Source: Rosa chinensis
Taxonomy: Eukaryota > Streptophyta > Magnoliopsida > Rosales > Rosaceae
Direction: 5' to 3'
NCBI RefSeq assembly: GCF_002994745.2
Contig: NC_037092.1
Location: 85,784,398-85,848,397, forward strand
Length of the DNA stretch: 64,000 bases
The number at the start of each line of letters is the position of its first letter. Position 1 is the stretch's first letter. The position numbers and the translations under genes were made by a program. The notes beneath the pieces were generated by a model that saw only the letters and a program-made list of their open reading frames with translations, was not told the DNA's origin and did no database searches. Of the stretch, positions 46,724 to 59,160 are shown in pieces.

Positions 46724-47151
46724 TCGATCTATAGATCCATCCAAAATTCAAAATTTAGTTTAACAAAAATGACAGGGAAATAATCATATCCAATAAGGCA
46801 TTTCTTGTTGTTCCTAAATTTATTAACAGATGTTCTAATTAGTACTCTAAAAGTCTATTATTAAATTTTTTTTGATATGATGAGAAGGATGGAGCTTGAT
46901 TAATTCAACTCGTTAAGGAAGGAGAGTCCAACTAACATATCTACGAGATATGTGATTTGCTACCAATGGTATTAAGTAACCTCTCTCGCACATAATTGTC
47001 GACTTGATCAAACCCTAATGGACCTAGGTTATTAAGTTTGGAAACAGATAACTCCTAGTTCAGAATCTGTACTAACTACAGACATGCCAAAGTCCATATT
47101 CATAATTAATTGATCAGCTTTAATGTGGACTTGAAGGCGTTACAAATATTT
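46724..47151. other. AT-rich stretch, no gene recognised
   Basis: No coding pattern or known repeat is recognised between the copia remnant LTR and the SINE. Confidence 0.4.
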
Positions 47152-47269
47152 GCGACTAGTTAGCTCAGTGGTTATAGTACCTACTATCTAATGACGAAGT
47201 CATGGGTTTGAGTCATTATGGGGGTAGGAGTGAAGTCCTTTGATCCTCTTTATAAAAGAAAAAAAAAAT
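47152..47269 (+). mobile_element. tRNA-derived SINE
   Basis: The start is tRNA-like, with a pol III A box TAGCTCAGTGG (47161-47171) and a B box GGTTTGAGTC (47205-47214) at tRNA-like spacing. A short unrelated body follows, ending in an A-rich tail (about 47258-47269). This is the layout of a plant SINE, not of a functional tRNA gene (degenerate arms, A-tail). The copia LTR begins inside the tail. The flank GTTACAAATATT (before) resembles GTAACACAATATT (58988-59000, after the copia element) and may be the mutated SINE target duplication. Confidence 0.65.
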
Positions 47270-47487
47270 TGTTGAAGGAAAATCGACTTAGTATGCCTTA
47301 TCAAACTAGGATTAGTTTCATGGTTGTAATAGGAGAGAATGTTCTAGAATTCCTAGTTCTATTCAGATTAGATTGCCTTGTAATATTAGAACATGTACTT
47401 TGTAATCCCTATATATAGGGCTCCTATTCTCAATAATGAGATACAATTCTCTCTTCAATCTCTCTAGAATTCTCTCATTCTTAAACA
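47270..47487 (+). repeat. 5' LTR of copia element 2
   Basis: 218 bp, TG...CA ends, followed by the leader CGTTATCAGCACGAG. It is closely similar to 58767-58983, with a handful of differences (for example GTATGCC versus GTTTGTC). Confidence 0.9.
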
Positions 47488-48234
47488 CGTTATCAGCACG
47501 AGCCCTAACCCTAGCTTTAGAAACCAAAACCCCAGAAATTGATCAAACTCCACCAGATTAGCCTTGCCTGTGCTACTACTGCCCCCGCAGCCCCTGTGTC
47601 GCAACTCAACGCTAACCCTACCAGGTTAGCCTCGCTGTCCCTGCAGTGCACGCAAGCCCTACTTGCCTTATGCCCTCTCACGCGCTCGCCTGCCCTCGCG
47701 ATCGTGACTCACCTGCGACCTCGCGACCATGACACCGCAATATTGCACGCCCGCAACTCCGCGACCTTAGCGACCTCCGCGACTCCACAGTCCCACGACC
47801 CCCGCGACCGCCATCTCCCATAAAATAAAAACCAAATCAACTCCAAGCTTAAGTAATCAAGGTTTCAAGCTTCAATTAACAATTAAGTATTTACATTAAA
47901 GTTCCTGCTTTCGAAATTTATTTTCCTTCTTCTTTTCTCGGGGACTTGCAACCTCCCTTCTTCTACATCCCACCTTTCTTATAACGTGAGTTCGATTCTT
48001 GAGAAAGCGGAATCGTGGGGATTCACGCTATTAACGAACTAAGAGTGTTCGTAAGACTTCGGACTAAGAGCGTCCACAAGCATCGATTTATGACCATATT
48101 ATACATATTGTTTCGGTCTAATCCAATTATTCTTGCAAATCGATTTCTTGGTAGCATAGCTCGAAAATCTTATTATTTAGTTGTCGTGGAAGTTTTAACT
48201 CCAAAACTAATATATTTCTTCTTTTTATTTCAGG

Positions 48235-49410
48235 ATGTCGAAGCCGAAGATTGACTTTCCTATACTTGACTCAACTGGCTCGGAATATCATAGTTGGGTC
48301 ACGAATGTTGAGAACTGCCTCACTTCAAAAGGGATCCTACCCGTAATTCAAGCACCAAATCCTGAGCTTATTTTTGAGAGTATGGCTACAAATAATGCCA
48401 CCGCTCTCATTTTGATGAGATCTCATATGGATAAATCACTCCGATTGGAGTACATGGCAATCAAGGATGCTAGAGAATTATGGGTTGTGCTAGAAGAGCA
48501 ATTTGGTAATGTCAAGGACACCCTCCTCCCCGACTTGAAAGTTCAATGGAGCAATCTATGATTCGCCGACTTCAAGTCTGTAGCTGAATATAATTCAGAA
48601 GTTCTACGCCTCAAAACTATGTTGGGTTATGTGGACAGCTCGTCACAAAGCAAGAACTAATTGAGAAAACTCTGTCCACCTCCCCGTCTCAGCAATTTTG
48701 CTATGAAAGCAATATCAAACAGAATACAATACTAGACGGATCATGAGGTTTCATTAGCTAATTAATGTTATGTCTGTAGCTGAAAAACATGATAATATCC
48801 TTATGAAGAATTATAATTCAAGGCCTACCAGAACTAAGAGCATTTATGAGGTGAATTATAATAATGCACCCAAAGGAGGGCGCAAGGAGCGGAACCCTAG
48901 AATAAGGGACACAACGGACGTTTTGGTCCATATAACCGCCTACAAAGGAAGGTAATCATCAGAATGAAGGACGAACACGTGGAAATACATGGCAATGTGG
49001 GAGAGGAGGCCGTGGGGCTCCAGGACGTGGTGGAGCCCCCCAAGGCCATGGGAATGGCGCCAACTCCTCTAGAGTACGCCACCCAAGTGCAAATAATGCA
49101 CCTCAATTAAAGAGAGGAAACCACAATGACGTGTGTCATTGATGTGGATCAAGTGAGCATTGGTTCAAGCAATGCAATGCGAGCAATCAGCTAGCTACGC
49201 GTTATAAGGCATATAGGGACTTTAGAGAGCATGAAGCCTATCTTGCAGAAGAAGAAGAAGAAGAAGAAGGTGGTGATGATGCCAACGTCAATCTCACTAT
49301 AGCGGACTTCAAATCTGACAAAGAATTTCACAAGGCTGCTGCAGATTTTGATTATTATAGTCCTTTATTTTTTCAAGAATATTGTAATGGCAATTATGCC
49401 TTAAATCAAT
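48235..49410 (+). pseudogene. Copia 2 gag, with stops
   Basis: The frame opens MSKPKIDFPILDSTGSEYHS and W, with LRLEYMAIKDARELWVVLEEQF, the N-terminal and core parts of a plant copia gag. A stop at 48559-48561 and later frame breaks follow. A Gly/Arg-rich stretch lies at 48990-49080. A zinc-knuckle (C-H-stop-C-G-S-S-E-H-W-F-K-Q-C-N, 49135-49180) has TGA in place of a codon between its first two cysteines. An acidic Glu run from GAA repeats occurs near 49250. Confidence 0.8.
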
Positions 49411-49722
49411 AAAACGACTTATTGTATTAACTTTTTCCCTCTAGGCGTACTCAAGAGTAATTGTGATGTCTAGGCAAGGTTTGATCTGAGAGAATGGTTT
49501 TAAAAGTGAGCAACGCTCCACCAAAATCTCACCTTACCTTACCTGGTCACAACCAAATTGAAATTACCGAATGGATTGAGTGACTACGGTTTGATTTTTA
49601 TGTTGGATTAGATTTTGGTCAAGAAACGTTGATGTAATCATTGGCTATTATTAATAAAGTATCAATTTATTTTATTCAATGTCTTGTACATATTTTAATT
49701 TTGAACTTTATTATTTTTCAGT

Positions 49723-51127
49723 ATGTTTCCCAGAGAGCTAGAATGCCTCGTGGATAGTGCAACTACACATACCATCCTTCGAAATAGGCAACTATTTTTA
49801 TGGATGACGCCTTCTCGATCTTTTGTGACTACGATGGCTGGATCATCTCAATTGATTTATGGTAGAGGACTAGCCCAATTTATGTTGCCAAATGGCACAA
49901 CTTTGAATGTCACCGAAGCTCTTTATGCTCCTAGGGCAGGAAAAACCCTATTGAGCTTCAAAGATATAAGAGCCAATGGTTTTCATGTGGAAACACATTG
50001 TGAGAATGGACAAGAGTTCCTTTGCATCACCTCTAATGACTAAGGACATAAAAGAGTTTTAGAGAAACTTATGTGTTGATCTAGTAGGTTGTATGCAACC
50101 ACTATTCGAGTAATTGAATCCAATCATGTTATGAGAAATGATTTATGGGATTCTGACACATATAGGCTTTGGCATGACCGTTTGGGACACTCAGGTCATG
50201 ACATGATGATCTGTATATTAAAGACTTCACACGGACATCCATTTGCAGAACGAAAAGAAGTAAAAATCGGATTTTGGACTTCGCAAGAGCCCCTGAGCCT
50301 CACGGCCCCATTCACCCCCAAAACCGGCCATCTTTGGCCTGCACCGCATCCCCCTGCGGCCCAAAGGTGGCTTTGAAGCCACCACGGCTCTTTTTTCCTC
50401 AAATCCTACTTCTAAGGTCCATAGTGATTTCATGGCTCAACCAAAATCCTCATTGGTTGTTTCTAAAGCCCATTATTCGTTCTGCAAATCCTACTCTCTA
50501 GCAAAATTAAGATCGAGACCATCCTATGCAAATGACACTAAAGAAAATATACCATTCTTGCAAAGAATCTAAGGTGATATTTGTGGACCTATTCAACCAT
50601 CTTGTGGACCATTTCGATATTTTATGGTGTTGGTTGATGCATCGACACACTGGTCACATGTTATGCTATTGTCCACAAGGAATGCTGCATTTGCTAAACT
50701 CCTAGCCCAAATTATCAAGTTAAGGGCTCACCATCCTTATCGTCCTATTAAGTCTATTAGATTAGACAACGTTGGGGAGTTTACATCAAAGACTTTTGAT
50801 GATTATTGCATGTCCATTGGGATTGAAGTTGAACATCCTCTCCCTCATGTTCACACCCAAAATGGTTTCGCAGAAGTCGCCATTAAATGACTACAAATGG
50901 TCGCTAGGGCATTGGTAATGCTCACCAATCTCCCTATTTCTGCTTGGGGTTATACAATATTATATGCAGCTGTGCTTATTCGTCTACGACCCACTACCAA
51001 TCAACCCTTCTCTACATCCCAGATGGTGACTGGGTATAAGCCTGATGTCTCATACTTACACATTTTTGGGTGTGCAGTTTATGTGCCAATTGCGCCTCCA
51101 CAGCATACCAAGATGGGTCCTCAATGA
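49723..51127 (+). pseudogene. Copia 2 protease and integrase, with stops
   Basis: Protease: LVDSATTHTILRNR with the catalytic Asp (D-S-A variant). Pre-integrase: YRLWHDRLGHSGHDMM. Integrase core: GDICGPIQPSCGPF (first Asp), RLDNVGEFTSKTF (second Asp; the usual Gly-Gly is Val-Gly), QNGFAEVAIK (Glu). This continues to PDVSYLHIFGCAVYVPI. Stops fall at 50041, about 50572 and 50888, and a CGA-to-TGA change after AIK ends the core. Confidence 0.85.
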
Positions 51128-51128
51128 C

Positions 51129-52237
51129 GATTAGGCATTTATGTTGGCTATGATTCTCCAACAATTATCCACTACATAGAACCCTTGACAGAAGGTCTCT
51201 TTACCACTAGATTTGAGGATTGTCACTTCGATGAGACAGTCTTTCCGTCGTTAGGGGGAGATAAGAACATAAATGTTCAACAGGAACGACAGGAATTGTC
51301 GTGGTCTGTCCCAACTCTGTCTCATCTTGATCCTTGAACCGCACAGTCCGAAATTGAAGTGCGGAGAATTCTCTATCTCCAGAACGTAGCAGAATCGATG
51401 CCTGATGCATTTTCTGATATCGCTAAAGTGATGAGATCACACATACCTGCTGCAAATGTGCCTGCAAGGATTGATGTCCCTAAAATTAGAGAACATGACG
51501 CCATCTCAAGGGCAACTGAGCATGGCGCCAACGTCCCCTCTCACAGTGATGGTGACGTTATGACTAGGCCCACGGCTCCTGCCAGGAAGCGAGGGAGGCC
51601 CATAGGTTTGATGGATTCTCACCCAATAAAGAAAGCAAGTTTGGCACAAAATAATTCATTAATCATCGATGTAATTAATCCATCTCATGAGAATATTCCA
51701 AGAGACATCATTGGGGGACGCTCCAATGTTAGAACCAATTCCAGAGAATAGAGATCTCCATGAATTACACTACTGTACATGAGATGATGGATAGAAATTC
51801 CATGGCTATTGATGGTGCATTTGCATATCATGTTGCAAAAGGAATTATAGAATATGATGGTATCGAACCTCGCTCTGTCGAAGAATATCAACGAAGAGCG
51901 GATTGGCCTAAATGAAAAGATGCGATCCAGGCTGAATTAGATTCACTGGCAAAAAGACAGGTATTTGGGCCTATAACGCAGATACCCCTAGATGTAAAAC
52001 CTGTTGGCCATAAATGGGTCTTTGATAGAAAGCGTAATGAGAAAAATGACGTGGTTAGATATAAAGCCCACCTCATGGCGTAAGGTTTCTCACAACGCCC
52101 TGGAATCGACTATGAGGAAACATATTCTCCCGTAATGGACGTTATAATGTTCCGCTACCTTGTCAGTTTGGTAGTTTTCGAAAAACTTGACCTGCAGCTT
52201 ATGAATATGGTTACAACATATCTCTATGGGGATCTAG

Positions 52238-52272
<35 letters not shown>

Positions 52273-52783
52273 GGTTCCAGATAGACTTCAATTACCCAAA
52301 TCAAGTGGCTCTAAACCACGGGGCGCGTTTTCAACAAAATTAAAACGCTCACTATATGGATTAAAACAATCCGGACAGATGTGGTATAACCGTCTAAGTG
52401 ACAACTTGATTGGGAAGTGATATATTAATGATGAAATATGCCCATGCGTGTTCATTAAAAGAACAAGTTCCGGATTTGCAATCGTAGCAGTTTATGTCGA
52501 TGACATGAACCTAATTGGAACTATAGATGAGTTGAAGGAAACTCCTAAATATTTGAAATCCGAATTTGAGATGAAAGATCTTGGAAAAACATAGTTTTGT
52601 CTCGATTTAGAACTTGAGCACCGTAGTGATGGGATTCTGATCAATCAGTCTGCATATACTCAGAAAATGCTAAGGCGCTTTAATGAAGATAAAGCAAAGG
52701 CTGTGAGTACTCCCATGATTGGTCGTAGTCTTGAGCACGGAAAAGATCCGTTTCGTCCAAAGCATGAGGACGAAGAATCATTA
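51129..52783 (+). pseudogene. Copia 2 linker and reverse transcriptase, 5' part
   Basis: After the integrase tail (GIYVGYDSP) a variable linker with the basic patch ARKRGRPIG precedes the RVT_2 domain. That domain carries VKPVGHKWVFDRKRNEKNDV, GFSQRPGIDYEETYSPVMD, SLYGLKQSGQMWYNRL and VAVYVDDMNLIGT (catalytic YVDD kept). At least four stop codons occur (for example 51913, 52081, 52420 and 52592). A (TA)n tract at about 52240-52269 interrupts the domain where relatives encode YMKVP. The frame is cut at 52783 by the inserted LTR element. Confidence 0.85.
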
Positions 52784-55700
52784 TGTGGGACCCCTCTCTC
52801 GGGTCACCACAGTAGCGCCGCGACCCCGAGCCAATGAGAAACCGACATGTCACGAATGTCATCCCGATAACTCATCAACCCGAAATCGCAAGGCCTTTTG
52901 GGTACAAACTGTTGGTTTACAAAACACTTTCTTGGACAAGTCGTTCTAGCAACCAAACAACACATTTTCAAAAGCAGAATTTGAAATGGGCTAAGAGTTT
53001 TGGGCTTGCAATCGGAGCCTAATTTGGAAAGTAAAACAAATCACTAAGTAACTACAAGCATGAGAGACGCGCCCCAGGGTTACGAGTCTCCCGAAATTTT
53101 TGTAAATGAGTAGGAAATAAATAAACAAACAAATTAGTGAGAAAGTAAATAAACAAGTTACATCAAAATCCGATAAAGGACCAAAACCATTTCTTGATAA
53201 AGTCAAAGAAGAATACGCCAAGCCAGGCATGTGCCTCATCTATATGCTCCCCGACCACATCCTCGAAACCTGCACACTGTTGTAGGGGTGAGTGTTGTGT
53301 TTTAAATGATTACTCGCAAGCGCACGAATCGATTGTAGTATAGTTAGTGCAAGCACAAGGTCGTTCCAACAAGGATTGAAACTCGAATTGATTCTAACTC
53401 AAATAACCAATTGAACACAAAAATAAACAACCATTTGGGGAAGATTGTGATGATTGAAATTATAACTAAACAACTAAGAATAGAAACAAAAGAATTGAGA
53501 GAAGGGTTTTTTTAGAAGGTTGAAAAATATGAGAGTTGAATGCTAAGACTTTGAATCCACCAACTACTACTTCTACTCTATTGCTAGCTGACAACCATTG
53601 AATTCCCTAGATTTTATGCTAATGATTCCCGTACATAAGCCTTATTGATCCCGGACATATGCCAAAGTTCTTCTAACTTATGAATTCTAACTTATTGATC
53701 CCATATAGAACTCAAGTAGCCAAACTATAATTTACTTCACTTAATGATCAGGTTCAAGCAAACATGTTCAACTCCATTAAGCACAAAAGAACTAGAAAAT
53801 CATGCAAACAAGAATATCGACTATGATCAAGCACTTATATCCTTAATTCACAACTCTTTAATCACAAGATTGAATTATCTTTTGGCACCCTAGAAAACAT
53901 CTACTCATTGATCAAGCATCATGTTCTCCAACCAAATAACTCATAAACAAAACCTAGGTCTTATTGATCCCGAGCAAAGATTTTGAATAAAAGTTCTATT
54001 GAAACAGTGATTAAGAGTTTAACATAGAAATCCAGAAATTCAATAGCAAACCAACTAAACAAATAGAATAGTCATACTAGGGGCTTCATCTCAGCCCTAG
54101 CTTAGAAGTTTAGCAAAAAGAAACAATAAAAATAACTAAGAAAAACATAGCGAAGGAGGAATAAAGATGGAGGTGACTCCTCTTGCTCTTGTTGCGTCCC
54201 AATCTGCTCTCCAAGCAGCCTCTTCTGTCTAGACGTCCTAGGTTTCTCCTTGTATATCTCCTTTTAATTCCTATTTGACTTGGGCTTCTTGGGTCTTCTA
54301 GTCCAACTTGGAATTGCTTCCTTCTCTCCAAAGAAAACGCAAGGTTATTAAAGTCAATGCAAGAAATTACTCCAAGTATGTCAAACACGTTCAGTCTTAT
54401 TCTATTCGGGTGCTAAGATCAACGGACTTGGGCCTCACAAGTCAGATTCCGAAAATATATGCAAAATCCGTCAGAATCTGCCTTCCCGAACTAGGTTCAC
54501 TTAAATCATCATAACTTCCTCCACAAGAATGCGAATCCACTTCCGTAAAATTCCTCAGAAAGCTGACATCCGTATCTTTCAAATGGTATAAGGCTTACCT
54601 GCTAATTCCTTCTGAGAAGGTACAGTTTAATCTGTGAAGTTGACGCAAAGCAGAGACAATTCTGGACGCTCAGGATAGCAAGTACCCTTTCAATCCTGCG
54701 TTTGATGTTAAGCTCCAAATCTTTCTTTTCTCCAATTTAACCTACAAAACACAAACACAAAGTAAATGACTCAAAAATGATAAGAACTAAGCCTAGAGTC
54801 TTACATTTAAGGGTATAAAAATGTATGAAATTATGAACCTATCAGTGAGCTTTCATCCTCGCAAGCTCAGTAGGAGCCGACCCAACCATGCTAGGTTTGA
54901 AAGATAATAATAATAATCGAAAATATTTACTACATAATATTGTGCACGTTTATCAAAAATACTTTTAAAATAGGCAACCACAAACATTTATCTCTTTTAT
55001 AAAACATATGCAGTATGTTTCACACAACTTGGAGCTCCGAGATACTTACCTGCCGGTTAAAATAAAACAAATCGGTGACCGACCTGGTTTGTCATCTTTC
55101 GAGAACCGGCCAACTACTCTGTAGTCTTTGTGACTACAAGTAGCGAAAGTGTCCATTTCCTGGCCCTGAGTCTCCTATGACTGGTTCACTATCTGTACTC
55201 ACTCTTCCTCGACAAACATAGGAGCACAGCCCCCTCCGGAGGTTCACGGTTATCGACACCGTGGGATCCCTAGGAATCTACGCGTCTAGGTCCCATTCAC
55301 TCTCAGGTCACAAGTACAAACATACAATGGGGTACAGTATCTCAACATACAAGTCTAGCCTCAGTTGTCGTCCCTTAACAAGTATCAATGATGAAAACAC
55401 AGGTATCACGAGGCATCGACTAATGAACAACCAAAAACGTATTTACAGGCAACATACTATTTTACTAGTGCATTCCACACATAGAAAAGCCTCTAACAAG
55501 GAAGGAACAGCTCACCCTACCTGGAATTGGAGTGCTCGTCCATATTCTGGTTCGTTCCCGACTTTCGATCATATGTCCAAATCCAAGTGCTCACACTCAA
55601 GTCCCTTAACAAAAATTATATCCGATAAGTAATTAATTCATAACTCACTTTAAAATTCACCAAATAACCCATGATCGATAATTATTAGGAACCATTCCCG

Positions 55701-57710
55701 AACAATTTAACTAAGAATAGTAATCTCATTAGGGATATGGTGATCATATTTCTTTTGATAATATAGTTCGGGTTAAATAAGTGGTACCATTGTCTAGCAT
55801 TCCTTTCTTAAGCAAAAAATACACTTACCATTCCCGAATAATCCAAATGATCGATGTAGCATTTAAATCATTCATGATATGGTGATTATACTTGGCACTT
55901 TCACTTTCCTTTATTTAGCATTTTAGTTTACCATGTTCATTCCGAGATATGATATCACTTGAGTTCTTCCATTTGTAAATTGTTTCATGAACTTTAATCC
56001 AATATCCTAATTTAACTCAATCAAGCAAAATCCACCATTTTCATTTCCGAACCCCATTCAACATTGATAATTACTCAAGCTCCTCATTTTCTTTTTCAAC
56101 AACCATTTATTGTACAATATGACAATTCAAACTCCGTTATCGTTTTAACTAACAACACTAATCTTCTCCACACATTTATCCATTTCATGCTTGTCCACAG
56201 TATACATTATTGTAATCGATAACTTTAAGAGGCATTAATCAATCAAGCAATTAACCGGGTTCCATCCATTTAATCAACAACAATTCACACTCAATGCTTT
56301 CAATCGATAAGCCACAGTTACAACCATTTTAACATCACCACACCATCGGTAACTAGAGACCCAGACCCTTACCAATTCTTCTTCTCCAAACTGAGGGCTA
56401 ATTCCAATTGCTGCAATCTACCATCAACAGTCGTGTAACACCTAACAAATACCAGATCATCAGTAACCCACCCTAGACCATTTTGGTATCCCAAAACTGA
56501 ACCTATACATGGTTCTTACCTTCTCCAGTTTCAATTGAAACTGACCCGGCCAGTAGTCGTCTCCTTCTCCAAAACTTCCAGAAACGCAGAAATCCTTAAC
56601 CTCACACAATCCAATTTGAACAACAATTATTAGGGTTTTCAATCTAAATCGAAGCAGGAGCCTCAACTAAGAAGAAGGGATGAAAATCCAGCTTACCAGA
56701 ACAAGAGGATAAATTGGTGGCACTCACGGCGGCGTCCGCGGCGGCGATGGCTCTGGTCGGAATCGGAGGTCAGGATTTGGGGGTTTTGGTCAAGGGAGAG
56801 ACACTGACTCCATGTTGGGTGGTGGTTTGGCCCGTTTCGGACTGGAGATTGGAGAACAAAGGCACACAGATTCGATGCCTCCGGCGGTGGTGCGTACGGC
56901 GATTTTCCAACGTCAGTTACGGTAGCTTCCTTAGGGTTTTGGTCTCCGTAGTCCACTAAGTTGAGCGGTGGTGATGGTGTGGCGAGGCGGTAGCCGAAAT
57001 CTGAAGGGAGGTAGCGATAGTGGCGTTGCGGTTTGGAGGATCGCAGGTGGAGGTCGGAGTTGGTGCATGGCTTTGATTTCTCTTGGGTTTGGGTCGGATT
57101 TTAGCACTGAGTTGATTGGTGGAGGTGTTGTGGTAAGAGGGTGGCCGGAGACGTGCTTTTTGGCGAAGACATAGAGAGTGAGAGGAAGGGAGTGTCCGGG
57201 GAGAGAGAGAATGCGGTTGCTGGGGGAGAGGAAGGAGAGAATTAGGGTTTTGGGTGCTTAAGTTTCTATTTATAGTGGTGTGTGTGAAATGTCGAATTTA
57301 CCCTTCCGACGAGTTACGCAACTCTCCTAGCTAATTGCTTTCAATTTTGGGCTCGTAACTTTTCTTTTATTTGTTTTTCGTCAGAAACTTCCTAACTTAT
57401 TTCTCGACGTCGTCCTAGGCCCAAAACTCAATTTCGTTAAAACTAAAAAAATTCAAATCTTCACTACAACTCAATTCGCCTTCCTTTCAAATTTACTTCG
57501 ACGATCATTCGCTTCACTGAACTTTAGTAACCTTTTAGGCCCATCACGAAGGACTCTGGCCCAAACTTAAATTGTAAGGCCCAAATCGAAGTCTCGAGAC
57601 CAAATTAACCTCCAAGGTCAATTTCTTCACTTAAATCAACTTACGGAAAAAATCTTATTGGCCAAAAAATTACCTTCTAAAAATTAAACAAAGTTTTTCG
57701 GGGGCTCACA
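52784..57710 (-). mobile_element. LTR-type element in copia 2, probably a long solo LTR
   Basis: The insert has TG...CA ends: TGTGGGACCCC at the left and GGGGGCTCACA at the right. It is flanked by a perfect 5-bp duplication CATTA (52779-52783 and 57711-57715), and it splits the copia reverse transcriptase and RNase H exactly. Minus reading starts TGTGAGCCCCCGAAAAAC, like some plant gypsy LTRs. No internal coding sequence and no second LTR copy are seen, so a single long LTR (about 3.4 kb without the nested solo LTR) is the simplest reading. A GC-rich zone (56700-57200) gives spurious frames. Confidence 0.75.
53293..54844. mobile_element. Solo LTR nested in the LTR-type element
   Basis: The block has ends TGTTGTGTTTTAAATG and GAACCTATCA and a perfect 5-bp duplication GTGAG (53288-53292 and 54845-54849). 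It is 1552 bp long and non-coding. TG...CA ends with a 5-bp duplication and no interior identify a solo LTR left by recombination between LTRs. The minus reading TGATAGGTTCATAATTTC is probably the sense orientation, but this is not certain. Confidence 0.85.
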
Positions 57711-57715
57711 CATTA

Positions 57716-58565
57716 GAGGCCGAAGTACCATACTTAAGTGCAATAGGCGTATTATTGTACTTAGCTCAATGCACAAGACCAGACATCTCCTTGTAGTGAA
57801 CTTGTTAGCTAGATCTCTGCGCCAACACGCCGCCATTGGATTGGTGTAAAGACAATCTTTCGATACCTAAGAGGTACAATTGATGTGGGCCTATTTTATC
57901 CCTACAGAGAGAAGAGGAATGACGGAAATTTGGGACCGGACCCCAAGAGGCAAATTGTCGCCGTCCATAACATGACCGCCGGCCATGTTCCCATCGCCGG
58001 CGCCACCGCCGTCCATGGTGGTCGGTGTTCACCTACTCCCCTCCATCAAAATGACAATGATATTTTTATAGGTTTTGCTGATGCATGGTATCTCTCTGAC
58101 CCTCACAAAGGTCGCTCCCAAATGGGTTATGTCTTTACCATAGGAAGCACTGCAATATCTTGGAGATCTATAAGACAGACACTTGTTGCTACTTCCTCAA
58201 ATCATGCAGAGATTATTGCTCTACATGAAGCAGTACGTGAATGTATATGGCTAAGGTCTGTAATTAGATATATTCAAGGAAGTTGTGGATTGAAATCTAC
58301 CACAGATGAACCTACATGCATTTATGAGGATAATGCAGCTTGTATTTAGCAAATGAAATTAGGTTTCATCAAGGGGGACAACACCAAGCATATATTGCCT
58401 AAGTTCTTTTATAATCAGCAACAACAATCACTTCTAAAGATTGAAGTGAACCAAATCCGATCAGAGGATAATGTAGCGGACTTATTCACTAAGTCATTAT
58501 CTAAATCCACCTTCGAGAAACATGTAAAGAGCATCGGATTGAGAAAGTTATCCGAACTCCCATGA
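57716..58565 (+). pseudogene. Copia 2 reverse transcriptase end and RNase H
   Basis: This continues the polyprotein interrupted at 52783: LSAIGVLLYLAQCTRPDI-type sequence, then RNase H with GFADAWYLSDPHKGRSQMGY, AISWRSIRQTLVATSSNHAE, YEDNAACI and KHILPKFFYN. Stop codons occur (near 57848 and at 58347-58349). The end is DLFTKSLSKSTFEKHVKSIG with a normal-looking terminus before the purine tract. Confidence 0.85.
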
Positions 58566-58766
58566 TTGTAGCAATCAGGGGGAGATATCGACATCAGGGG
58601 GAGTTATGATGTCTACATGTTCGATCTCGAAGAGTGAAGGACGTGTTGTACTCTTTTTCTCCTCCTCGAGCGTGTTTTTGTCCCACAGGGTTTTTCACTC
58701 GAGCAAGGTTTTTAACGAGGCAACGGATGAAGCGTCACCACCAAGTTTGAGCGGCACAAGGGGGAG

Positions 58767-58983
58767 TGTTGAAGGAAAATCGACTTAGTTTGTCTTATCA
58801 AACTAGGATTAGTTTCATGGTTGTAATAGGAGAGAAGGTTCTAGAATTCCTAGTTCTATTCAGATTAGATTTCTTGTAACATTAGAACATGTACTTTGTA
58901 ATCCCTGTATATGTGGCTCATATTCTCAATAATGAGATACAATTCTCTCTTCAATCTCTCTCAAATTCTCTCATTCTTAAACA
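58767..58983 (+). repeat. 3' LTR of copia element 2
   Basis: 217 bp, preceded by GGGGGAG and matching 47270-47487. It is followed by AAAGT, nearly the AAAAT found left of the element. Confidence 0.9.
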
Positions 58984-58998
58984 AAAGTAACACAATAT

Positions 58999-59160
58999 TA
59001 TAGACGGCGCAGCATTTCCATCGGAGAACTTTATATATGCAAGTGACTTTATGCATGTAATGTTCTGCAAAACAGCTATTATAGACGGCGCAGCATTTCC
59101 ACCGGAGAACTTTATATATGCAGGTGACTTTATGCATGTAATCTTCTGCAAAACAGCTAG
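58999..59160. repeat. 81-bp direct tandem duplication
   Basis: Two copies (starting near 58999 and 59080) of a unit with ATAGACGGCGCAGCATTTCC and GACTTTATGCATGTAAT differ at a few positions. They lie right after the copia 2 element. Function unknown. Confidence 0.85.

Larger units (their letters stand above)
47270..58983 (+). mobile_element. Copia retrotransposon 2, decayed, split by nested LTR element
   Basis: The LTRs 47270-47487 and 58767-58983 start TGTTGAAGGAAAATCG and end CTTAAACA. Flanks are AAAAT and AAAGT, a 5-bp duplication with one mismatch. The TTATCAGCACGAG leader follows the left LTR, and a GGGGGAG purine tract precedes the right one. Gag, protease, integrase, reverse transcriptase and RNase H follow in copia order, each with stops. 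The reverse transcriptase is interrupted at 52783/57716 by another LTR-type element. Without that insert the element is about 6.8 kb. Confidence 0.9.

Noticed and set aside
47152..47225. A functional tRNA gene
   Set aside because: A and B boxes are present, but the arms do not form a cloverleaf convincingly and the sequence runs into a SINE body with an A-tail.
50246..50500. A separate insertion between the copia 2 pre-integrase and integrase
   Set aside because: The Pro-rich stretch looks odd, but the flanking protein resumes smoothly and no TSD was found; it may be a normal linker in this copia family.
56690..57180. Gly/Val/Trp-rich frames in a GC-rich zone
   Set aside because: The zone lies inside the TSD-bounded LTR-type insert; frames on both strands reflect composition only.
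57930..58045. A small insertion in the copia 2 RNase H (GC-rich stretch)
   Set aside because: The reading frame is kept through it and no flanking duplication is seen.
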